DNA of 44,172 bases, from the NCBI GenBank assembly GCA_050175155.1, contig JBFXJF010000018.1:1-44172 (forward strand). Direction: 5' to 3'. Under the pieces are notes generated by a model. That model saw nothing but the letters and a program-made list of their open reading frames with translations, was not told the origin of the DNA and searched no databases. A program made the translations under genes and the position numbers. This document shows positions 15,245-23,162 of the stretch, one piece after another; within the stretch, counting starts at the first letter, position 1, and each line of letters starts with the position of its first letter. The DNA comes from JBFXJF01 sp050175155. Lineage in GTDB: Bacteria > Bacillota > Bacilli > Tepidibacillales > Tepidibacillaceae.

Positions 15245-15579
15245 TGGCTTATATACCTGAACAGGGAGACATTGTATTTCTAGAATTTGACCCACAGGCA
15301 GGGCATGAACAAAGGGGAAGAAGACCTGCATTGGTTATTAGTAATAATACATATAATAATTTTACCAAAATGGCGATTGTTTGTCCTATAACTAATACAA
15401 AAAAAGGCTTTCCACTACACGTAGAGCTTGATGAAAGAACTAATACATCAGGAGTAATCATGTGTGAACAAGTTAAAGCATTAGATCTACAAGCTAGAAA
15501 CGTTATATTTTATGAAAAGGTACCTAGAGAAATAATAGAAGAAGTAGGGGATATTCTAATAGGTTTTTTTGAGTTGTAA
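15244..15579 (+). CDS. mazF: MazF/PemK endoribonuclease toxin
   Basis: 111-residue toxin that cleaves RNA at short specific sequences. Signature elements are complete: GDIVFLEFDPQAGHEQRGRRPALVIS (catalytic Arg region), the CPITNT strand (catalytic Thr), GVIMCEQVKALDL and the C-terminal helix IIEEVGDILIGFF. One-nt overlap with mazE. Its stop codon is part of the first arm of the following terminator. The pair looks intact and functional. Confidence 0.93.
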   Translation: MAYIPEQGDIVFLEFDPQAGHEQRGRRPALVISNNTYNNFTKMAIVCPITNTKKGFPLHVELDERTNTSGVIMCEQVKALDLQARNVIFYEKVPREIIEEVGDILIGFFEL

Positions 15580-15619
15580 AATTTTTCGATAAAAATCTAT
15601 TAAATTTTACTGTTTTTTT
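15576..15619 (+). terminator. Terminator after mazEF
   Basis: A 9-bp stem gtaaaattt/aaattttac (15576-15584 with 15602-15610), followed by tg and a run of seven T. It includes the mazF stop. Confidence 0.6.
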
Positions 15620-15627
15620 ACCGATAT
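15601..15627 (+). promoter_or_regulatory. Sigma-D (sigma-28)-like promoter upstream of the SLH protein gene
   Basis: TAAA (15601-15604), exactly 15 bp, then ACCGATAT (15620-15627). This differs at one position from the B. subtilis SigD consensus TAAA-N15-GCCGATAT. It lies 118 bp before the start at 15745. The -35 lies in the mazEF terminator stem, so a chance match is possible. No convincing SigA promoter is seen, although a TATAAT occurs at 15644. Confidence 0.45.
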
Positions 15628-15744
15628 AGTAAAAGTAATATAGTATAATAGATTTCTAATAATTTGTATTTTGCTGTTTAAGGCTATCTTTTGCATTTGA
15701 TAGTTTTGACAGATAATAAAGATAGTAATAGAGGAGGAACATTA

Positions 15745-18700
15745 ATGAGAAATGCAATGGGATTTATGAAGAAGTGGACATGCCTTCTAACAATTTTTGC
15801 GTTATTGCTAACACTAGTGCCACTTACAGGATTGGTAGAGGCAGCTGATAACCCAATCGTTATATCTAATCCAATGGGTACAGCAAGTTCGCCAACACCT
15901 GTTACAACTTCAAAAATCGATGTACTAGGTAGTTTTTATGGTGTTACAGATTTGAAATATACGGTTACACAGATGCGTAAGATTGGGGACGAGTTAATAC
16001 CAATCCAATCACGTGAAGGCGTTGATGTTCCATATATTGTTGGCTCAACCTTTACATTTAGTAATGTTGAGTTATACCAAGGTATAAATGAAATAATGGT
16101 AGCTGGAAGAGATGCTTCAGGAACATCTACTCCTTCTGAGCGTGTTTACGTAGAATATTATAATTTACCTATTATTTTATCGGTAATGTATGGTGAACAA
16201 GATTTAAAAGTAAACAATGTAATTACTGACAAGCTTTATAATGATGAGTTATTAGTAAAAGGTCAGGTTATGAACGCGGAAACAATTATTGCCAAGATCA
16301 ACGGTGAGAGCACAGAATATCAAGGTACAGTTTTAACTAACGGACAATATATTATCGCGAAGATACCACTACAACGTGGGAAAAATAGTCTCGAGATAAT
16401 TGCAAGAAATAGTACAAAGGAATACCCAGTCAACTTAGAAATAATTTATAATGACGGTTACCCTTACGTCGCAGATACAAAGGCGGATATTGTGGGTAAC
16501 GATATTTTTGTAGATGTTGAGAAACAGATGAATTTCACGGCTAATGATATGGAGGTTACAGGAACCTTAAATAATTTTGAGCCAGGAGATACTATTAAAT
16601 TTCTATTTAATACTACTGATTTTACTGTAAGTCGAAATGATTTTGATGTTGCAGCTGTTAGTGATGTGGTTCCTTTCTTGGAATCAATTGCAGAGGATTA
16701 TAATTATCAATTATACAAAACGGGTGCGAATACCTTTAGAATTCACTATGACACTGTTAAGTTAAATGAAACGAATATTTTGCAATTTACCTTTACGCGT
16801 AACTTATCTAACTATATTCAGACCTTCTATTTAGAGCATTTTAACGATACTCTTAACTATGTAACTCATACCTCGGGGTTGAGTGGTACAACAACAAGTA
16901 AGTCTCTTAATTTCTATGTCTTTACGGACGATACAGGTATCACTAACGATGTTTCAATTACACATCAAGACGGATTGGGAAATGTGGTACCATTAGTTGC
17001 AAGGACATCTGTTCCGCAACCTACTGTTCTACCCATAGAAGTAATGCATTCAGTTACAGTTGATTTAGTTCCAGGGTATAATACGATAACAGTACGACCT
17101 AATACTGGGGCAGATAGCGAAATTAACAAAAAAACTTACAGCATTCTTTACATAAACTCACCAGATATTAAGATATTGAACTTAGTTAATGGAGACCGGA
17201 TCGGTGATGGGGTATTAGAACCGGAAATTATCGGTGAGCTGATAAACGTAAGTTTAGGTGATAGAACTAATACAACTATTGAAATAGAAAACCGATTAGG
17301 TTCTGCCACCTATAAATTAGATGTAGCGGACTTTGAAGCAGCCCCCGACAGCTTTAGATTTACTTTTGATTTAACCAATAAGCTACAAACAGGTGCTAAT
17401 GATATTGTATTTAGTATTACTGACGGTATTACAGTTACTACAACAAGGATAACTATCTTTTACTTCAGCAGTGATGGTCCATCTGCTTATATAGAGGTTG
17501 ATGAGACAGCAACTAAGTTAATTAATGCTGATGTAACTTTTAAAGATGCTGCGTTGGGAACCATCGATACTGAGGCGAGATATGTTCACGTAAATGGTGG
17601 ATATAATAATGCTAACGATATAATTTTTTACTTAAATGGTATTCGGGTAATTCAAGAACAGGTACAAGTAACTGGAGAAAAGGAATGTGTTGGTATTAAT
17701 CCGGTTACTAATGAGGCATTTAGAATAACAATAAATTGGGATGCAAGAACTTTCCAAACTGACTATCCAATTTATTTAACAGAGGGTGCTAACGTTGTAG
17801 AGGTAGAGGTAATTAGCTCGTCTGGTACTTCAAGAAGTGAGAAATTGTACCTAAATAGAGTGCTTCCTCCTGTAAAACTAGTATCACCGAATTTAGAGAG
17901 GGAAAAAGTTGTTAACAGTAACTATGTTGAAGTAATTGTTGAAGCTTCTGGAGCAGATAGCGTTACTATTGATAAAAAGGAAGCTGAATATATAAAATTA
18001 AGCAATGATGAACTAAGAAGTTTAATTGAGACACTTGGACCAATAACCGAATCGAAATACGACGTTGATAATAATGGATTTTTGGATGATGATGAGGTTG
18101 CGGCAATAGATCAAGGGGAGATAATCGGAAAAAGATATAAGGCCGATGTTTTTCTAAAAGCAGGTAAGAATACTGTAAAGTATGAGATTACTACAAACGG
18201 TAAGAAGTCAAGTTATAGCTTTGAATTATACTATGCTGCTTCACCAGAGGAAGGCGCAAAGTATAAAGAGAGCTTTGCTAAAACTACAATATCTGTCTTT
18301 AACAAAGAACTTACTTTGGTATTTCCAAAAAACACTTGGTTAATTGAGCCTGATGATTTAACTCCATCAATGAACAGCTATATAAGCGATTCCTATCTTG
18401 AGTTTGGAATAGTTGACAAACAGACAGGTAAGCTTAATAAGGTTTGGAACAGTTCGTTTGAAGAATATGTTTTTGAGGAATTTAACGAGCCATATAAAAC
18501 TTTAATGCCAGTTAGGATTATACCACCTGACCGCACAGGTTATGCTGCTGATATATACTGGATAGAATCACAGGGCGATATTCTTGATGTTGATTCGGGA
18601 CTGATCCCAACAAACAATGGCAAAATTACAATTAAATATGATCCAAGAATAGTAAGTGATGCTCAAAATTCTTTAGCCATATACCATTTTGATCGAACTA

Positions 18701-19431
18701 AGTATGTCTGGGTTAATCTTGGAGGTACTGTTGATATTAAGAATAAATCGGTAACTGCTCCTATTTCCGAATTCGGTTACTATACTGTTATGGCTAAGAG
18801 AGGCACATACAACGATATTATTAAACACAGTTGGGCAGCTAACTATTTACATGCATTATATGCAAAGGGAATAATGATGCCTGAAAGTTATAGCAGATTT
18901 GGTTCAGACCTATTAACGACTCGTGGAGAGTTCGCAACAATCTTGATGAAGGCGTTAAATATACCTGTGGATGCAGGTCCTTACATTAATGGTAATAAGC
19001 TATATCCAGTAAATCCTACTTTCGTGGATGTTAATCCTTTGTTGGATCCGGAAAATGGTTTTTACTCTTATGAATACATTGAAACTGCAGCAAGAGCTGG
19101 GGTCATCAGAGGAATGGGTCAAGGGGAGTTTAATGCGGAAGGTTTGTTAACTCGCCAAGATGCAGCAGCTATGATAGCACGAGCGGCTAATTATAAAATA
19201 GAGTCTAACTTGGATAAAGCTCAAGCAGGCTTACAGAAGATGTATGCCGATGCAAATAAGATAAGTAATTATAGTATGCCATATGTTTTGGCGGTATCGA
19301 AAGCTACTATAATGGGTGGTAGTGATGTCGGAGGTTCGATAGTATTCAATCCTTCATCGTACCTATCAAGAGCAGAAGCATCAGCAATTGCCTACAGATT
19401 AATGGTACAAATGAAAGTCCTACCTAAGTAG
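15745..19431 (+). CDS. Large S-layer protein with three C-terminal SLH domains and an EF-hand loop
   Basis: 1228-residue secreted cell-wall protein. A signal peptide ends near VEA-AD (about residue 33). The long body (35-1015) is beta-rich with repeated units such as GVTDLKYTVTQ, VSLGDRTNTTIEIENRLG and YVHVNGGYNNANDIIFYLNG, resembling bacterial Ig or Cna-like repeats. At about 773-784 is a complete calcium-binding EF-hand/dockerin-type loop, DVDNNGFLDDDE. Residues about 1022-1228 hold three SLH units (SWAANYLHALYAKGIM...TTRGEFATIL; YIETAARAGVIRG...LTRQDAAAMI; YVLAVSKATIMGG...SRAEASAIAYRL) for anchoring to pyruvylated wall polymer. ATG 15745 has gaggagga 6 nt upstream; upstream in-frame starts lack an RBS. 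First gene of the surface cluster. Confidence 0.88.
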   Translation: MRNAMGFMKKWTCLLTIFALLLTLVPLTGLVEAADNPIVISNPMGTASSPTPVTTSKIDVLGSFYGVTDLKYTVTQMRKIGDELIPIQSREGVDVPYIVGSTFTFSNVELYQGINEIMVAGRDASGTSTPSERVYVEYYNLPIILSVMYGEQDLKVNNVITDKLYNDELLVKGQVMNAETIIAKINGESTEYQGTVLTNGQYIIAKIPLQRGKNSLEIIARNSTKEYPVNLEIIYNDGYPYVADTKADIVGNDIFVDVEKQMNFTANDMEVTGTLNNFEPGDTIKFLFNTTDFTVSRNDFDVAAVSDVVPFLESIAEDYNYQLYKTGANTFRIHYDTVKLNETNILQFTFTRNLSNYIQTFYLEHFNDTLNYVTHTSGLSGTTTSKSLNFYVFTDDTGITNDVSITHQDGLGNVVPLVARTSVPQPTVLPIEVMHSVTVDLVPGYNTITVRPNTGADSEINKKTYSILYINSPDIKILNLVNGDRIGDGVLEPEIIGELINVSLGDRTNTTIEIENRLGSATYKLDVADFEAAPDSFRFTFDLTNKLQTGANDIVFSITDGITVTTTRITIFYFSSDGPSAYIEVDETATKLINADVTFKDAALGTIDTEARYVHVNGGYNNANDIIFYLNGIRVIQEQVQVTGEKECVGINPVTNEAFRITINWDARTFQTDYPIYLTEGANVVEVEVISSSGTSRSEKLYLNRVLPPVKLVSPNLEREKVVNSNYVEVIVEASGADSVTIDKKEAEYIKLSNDELRSLIETLGPITESKYDVDNNGFLDDDEVAAIDQGEIIGKRYKADVFLKAGKNTVKYEITTNGKKSSYSFELYYAASPEEGAKYKESFAKTTISVFNKELTLVFPKNTWLIEPDDLTPSMNSYISDSYLEFGIVDKQTGKLNKVWNSSFEEYVFEEFNEPYKTLMPVRIIPPDRTGYAADIYWIESQGDILDVDSGLIPTNNGKITIKYDPRIVSDAQNSLAIYHFDRTKYVWVNLGGTVDIKNKSVTAPISEFGYYTVMAKRGTYNDIIKHSWAANYLHALYAKGIMMPESYSRFGSDLLTTRGEFATILMKALNIPVDAGPYINGNKLYPVNPTFVDVNPLLDPENGFYSYEYIETAARAGVIRGMGQGEFNAEGLLTRQDAAAMIARAANYKIESNLDKAQAGLQKMYADANKISNYSMPYVLAVSKATIMGGSDVGGSIVFNPSSYLSRAEASAIAYRLMVQMKVLPK

Positions 19432-19513
19432 TTGTAGACTATCATCGTTCAAGGAACGCATAAATTGAGGAACAGAACTTACTTCTAATTAGACTAAAGT
19501 ATTTGTAATTTAC

Positions 19514-19541
19514 GGAAGTTGGCAACAACTTCCTTTCTTTT
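19514..19541 (+). terminator. Terminator after the SLH protein gene
   Basis: Perfect 8-bp stem ggaagttg/caacttcc with a GCAA tetraloop (19514-19533), then tttcttttt. Confidence 0.85.
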
Positions 19542-19594
19542 TCTGATAATTCACATTATATCTAAACAAAGATTAACTTTGTTGGAGGTTAACT

Positions 19595-22500
19595 ATGAAA
19601 ATTAAAGTATTTCAAAGAGTTAGTTTAATAGTTTCATTGACATTATTACTAGGATTGGTTCCATCGGTAGTACTGGCTGATTCACAAATTTCACAACCTT
19701 TAGTATCCGTTCAGTCCAACTACATTAACAAAGTAGCCTCTTATAGTGTTGTATTCTATACAGGTGATACAGTTGATTCTGTTTTGGATGAGAACAATAG
19801 TGATACAATATCTTTACAATTTCCTGCTGGGACAGCCTTACCAGCATCAATTAGTAATGCTAATGTTGTGATAAATAATCAGGTGTTGAATCAAGGGATT
19901 ATTACGGTCAATACCGTTACAAACACAATTATTTTACCGCTTCCTAATAATATGGTTATTCCACGCAAGTCTTTTGTTAGGATAGAAATATCTCAAGGGG
20001 CGGGTATAAAAAACCCAAGTATTTCAAGTGGTAATTATACCTTACAAGTATGGACGAATAAGGACATAATCCCTCAGAGCTCTTCCCAATATTCAATTTT
20101 AGATTCGATGATTACAGTACCTAGTGTCACAGTATCGCCGAATATTATTGGGGAAGCCGGAGCATATATGATTGATTTCAAACTAAGCTCTGAAGGTAAT
20201 TTGGTAGCAAATTCTGATAGTATATTTATTTTTTTTCCTATAGATACTACAGTTCCTGCTAGCATAGATAAAAGTAAGATTTTAGTTAACAATATTGGCT
20301 TGGCTATTAATCCAACTATTACAAACGATCCTTTAGTTACAGGTGACACAGACTCTAGATATCGAATGGAAATTAAAGTACCAACAAATATTCAGGCTAA
20401 TGCTGATGTTAGTCTAGTAATAGATTCAACTGCCAATATACTTCATCCTACTGTTCAAGGTAATTATTTTTTAGAAATTTGGACCTCACAGGATACTGTG
20501 AAAAATCAATCGGTAGGGTATGAAGTAGCGGAGGCGGTGAGCGAGATAACCGTTTGGTTAAGTCCGGATATAGCTGGAGAAGCAGGACAGTATTCAGTTG
20601 CTATAAAAAATGGCTTAAGCCAATTCGATGTCGGAGATACGCTAACGTTTCAATTTCCCTCGGGAACTGTACTAAACAACACTAGTATTAGTACTAATAT
20701 ATATATAGATGGAGTTAAATTAAGCGAGATAGCATCAGCAACAGCAGTTGTTGATCAAGCTAACCTGACAATCACGATAAACCCACAAAAGTTGGTAGCA
20801 CCAAATGGTGTGATTAACGTCTTGTTTACACAGAATTCAGGAATTCTAAATCCCACTAGACAAGGAAGTTATGCCTTAAAAGTAAAAACAACCAAAGAGA
20901 TAGCTTACCGCTCATCAAGTACCTACACTATTTTGGGTAATCATATCACCAATCTCACAACACAGTTAACGAATGACGGAATTGGGTTAAATGGTGAATA
21001 TTTAATTCAGTTTACAGTAAGTAATTACGGAGGGTTAGTTGGCGGACAGGATACGGTAACAATTAAATTTCCAGTGGGAACTGTTTTACCCAGCAGTTTA
21101 ACTTATACAGATATAACCGTTAACGATTTAAATCTAACCCAGAATGTTGTTATTTCACAGGCTAATCGAACCCTTAAAATAATAATACCCAATACTTTAA
21201 CAATTCCGCGAGATGGGAATGTAGCTATCAAAATACCGCAGTCATCGGTAATTAAGAACCCAAGTGTTGTAGGAGAATATACATTAGATGTTTATACATC
21301 AAGGGATCCTGTTGCAATTGAATCAAGTATTCCATATATTGTTGGTAAGCAGATTTCAACTCCTACGGTATCAATAAGTCCGACAGCTTATAATACCTCA
21401 GCACAGTATGCGATTGGTTTCTATCTAAGTGATCAAGGGGCTTTATCTTCAACCCTAAATGATTATATTGAAGTTGTTTTTCCAACAGGGACTGTATTGC
21501 CTGCTTCTATTTCGTCTAGTCAAGTTAAGGTTAATGGGAAAACAGTATCTAGTGTAGTATTATCTCCGTTAAAATTAAAGATTACTCTACCTACAGGAAC
21601 GAGTATTGCTAACAATGGCTATGTAGGTATTGTCATCAATTCGGAGGCTTGTATTCTAAATCCTGTAGGAGGGACATATCAATTAAAGGTGTCTACTTCA
21701 AAGGATAAATCTTTAGTATCAAGTCAAAGCTATACAACAGTTGGAACTGCTACCTCAACTACGACTACTACAACGACAACCGGTGCAACTGATAACGTTC
21801 TTTCAATGCAGTTAAGCTCAAAAATGATAAGCGATATTCCGGAATATCAAATTACATATAAGACGAGCACTACGGGTGCATTAACTGCTGGTATAGACGA
21901 GATAACTATTTTATTTGATACTAATGTTGTAGTACCTGGGTATATTAGCAAGGAGACAATCAAGGTTAATGGGGTACAAGTTAATAGTGGTTGGGTAATA
22001 AAAAATGGTCAATCAATTATTTTTAGGGTACCTTCAACCTTAACTATTGGTAATAATCAGACAATAACAATTACGATTGATAAATTAGCAGAAATAGCAA
22101 ACCCTAATTTGGTTGGGACCTATTCTATGAGTGTAAAGACTACAAAGGATACTTCCTATGCTAGTACAACCTATAGCACACTTGGAAGCGGCGGCAATCA
22201 ATTTACGGTGACACCTCAATATAATTCCGACGGTTTAATCTCTAAGTATACGATGCTTTATATAACAGGTGCAGAAGGGGCTCTAATGGGTGGGTATGAT
22301 TTTGTAACTATTGTGCTACCAGAAACATATACGTCGGAGATAATCGATAATATTAAGATAACTGTTGACGGATATTTAGTTGAAAAAAGTCATATCCAAG
22401 TAGCTACTAAGAATATAACATTCTTGCTACCTCAAAACGTAAATATAGCAAGTAACGGTAATTTATCGATTTTGATTGAGGATGAAAAACAGATGATTAT

Positions 22501-22990
22501 CCCCAACAAAACTTATAGTGTAATTTTCTACCTATCGACATCAAAAGAAGCTTATCCAACACCATCTAATAGTATTAATATTACAGAAAAGGATCTAACT
22601 GATCCAACTACGCCAACTGATATTGATATTAAGCTCCAAATTGGTTCTAAGGTAGTAGAAGTAAATGGTCAGTCGAGCACCTTACTTACAGCGCCTATAA
22701 TAGAAAATGCGACTACACTTGTCCCGGTAAGGTTTATTACGGAGAATCTTGGTGGAAGCGTTGAGTATCAAGAGGCGGAAAAAAGAATAATTATAATCTA
22801 TGAAGATGAATATTTAATTTTAACTATTAACAGTAAAGTCGTATACACAATAGATCAAACACTCCAATTATCAGTTGCCCCAAAGGTAATTAATGGTACT
22901 ACTTTAGTTCCGTTAAGGTTTATTGCGGAATGGATGGATATAGAAACTATATGGAATGGTGACGATAAATCTATTATTCTAAAGAAGTAA
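19595..22990 (+). CDS. Repetitive surface protein with seven ~125-residue repeats and a C-terminal stalk domain
   Basis: 1131 residues. The signal peptide is cleaved near VLA-DS (about residue 29). Seven repeats follow. Each runs: a strand such as SVVFYT or YAIGFYLS, then 'L..G.D.I.I.FP.GT.LP.SI....I.VNG', then an 'I..P.....I.I...I.NP...G.Y.L.V.TS.D' end. A Thr-rich linker (about 717-733) separates repeats 5 and 6. The C-terminus (about 1010-1131) is a copper-amine-oxidase N-terminal stalk module with paired motifs LVPVRFITENLGG and LVPLRFIAEWMDI. There is no Cu-oxidase catalytic domain, so the historic domain name should not be read as function. I do not recognise the repeat as a named family. 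It is probably an adhesive or structural cell-surface fibre protein. RBS ggagg 9 nt before ATG; preceded by a terminator. Confidence 0.8.
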   Translation: MKIKVFQRVSLIVSLTLLLGLVPSVVLADSQISQPLVSVQSNYINKVASYSVVFYTGDTVDSVLDENNSDTISLQFPAGTALPASISNANVVINNQVLNQGIITVNTVTNTIILPLPNNMVIPRKSFVRIEISQGAGIKNPSISSGNYTLQVWTNKDIIPQSSSQYSILDSMITVPSVTVSPNIIGEAGAYMIDFKLSSEGNLVANSDSIFIFFPIDTTVPASIDKSKILVNNIGLAINPTITNDPLVTGDTDSRYRMEIKVPTNIQANADVSLVIDSTANILHPTVQGNYFLEIWTSQDTVKNQSVGYEVAEAVSEITVWLSPDIAGEAGQYSVAIKNGLSQFDVGDTLTFQFPSGTVLNNTSISTNIYIDGVKLSEIASATAVVDQANLTITINPQKLVAPNGVINVLFTQNSGILNPTRQGSYALKVKTTKEIAYRSSSTYTILGNHITNLTTQLTNDGIGLNGEYLIQFTVSNYGGLVGGQDTVTIKFPVGTVLPSSLTYTDITVNDLNLTQNVVISQANRTLKIIIPNTLTIPRDGNVAIKIPQSSVIKNPSVVGEYTLDVYTSRDPVAIESSIPYIVGKQISTPTVSISPTAYNTSAQYAIGFYLSDQGALSSTLNDYIEVVFPTGTVLPASISSSQVKVNGKTVSSVVLSPLKLKITLPTGTSIANNGYVGIVINSEACILNPVGGTYQLKVSTSKDKSLVSSQSYTTVGTATSTTTTTTTTGATDNVLSMQLSSKMISDIPEYQITYKTSTTGALTAGIDEITILFDTNVVVPGYISKETIKVNGVQVNSGWVIKNGQSIIFRVPSTLTIGNNQTITITIDKLAEIANPNLVGTYSMSVKTTKDTSYASTTYSTLGSGGNQFTVTPQYNSDGLISKYTMLYITGAEGALMGGYDFVTIVLPETYTSEIIDNIKITVDGYLVEKSHIQVATKNITFLLPQNVNIASNGNLSILIEDEKQMIIPNKTYSVIFYLSTSKEAYPTPSNSINITEKDLTDPTTPTDIDIKLQIGSKVVEVNGQSSTLLTAPIIENATTLVPVRFITENLGGSVEYQEAEKRIIIIYEDEYLILTINSKVVYTIDQTLQLSVAPKVINGTTLVPLRFIAEWMDIETIWNGDDKSIILKK

Positions 22991-23008
22991 ATAACACCTA
23001 TAACAATT

Positions 23009-23065
23009 CCCTGCAGTTGAAAGGTTCTGTGAACTAGAACATTATCAATAGCGGGGTCTTTTTTT
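23009..23065 (+). terminator. Probable terminator after the repeat protein gene
   Basis: Outer stem ccctgc/gcgggg (23009-23014 with 23051-23056, one wobble) enclosing a small gttct/agaac hairpin, followed by tcttttttt. Weaker and branched compared with the others. Confidence 0.5.
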
Positions 23066-23162
23066 ACCTAAAATGTGTAAATTTTTTTATTGAAACTTTT
23101 TCTTTCTATTTCAGTCTATTCAAGTACAGACATAAAAAGTGAACATGACAGGGAGAGAAAAA

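Noticed and set aside
19595..22990. Copper amine oxidase activity for the stalk-domain proteins
   Set aside because: Only the N-terminal stalk-like module is present; no topaquinone motif or catalytic domain is seen in any of these genes.
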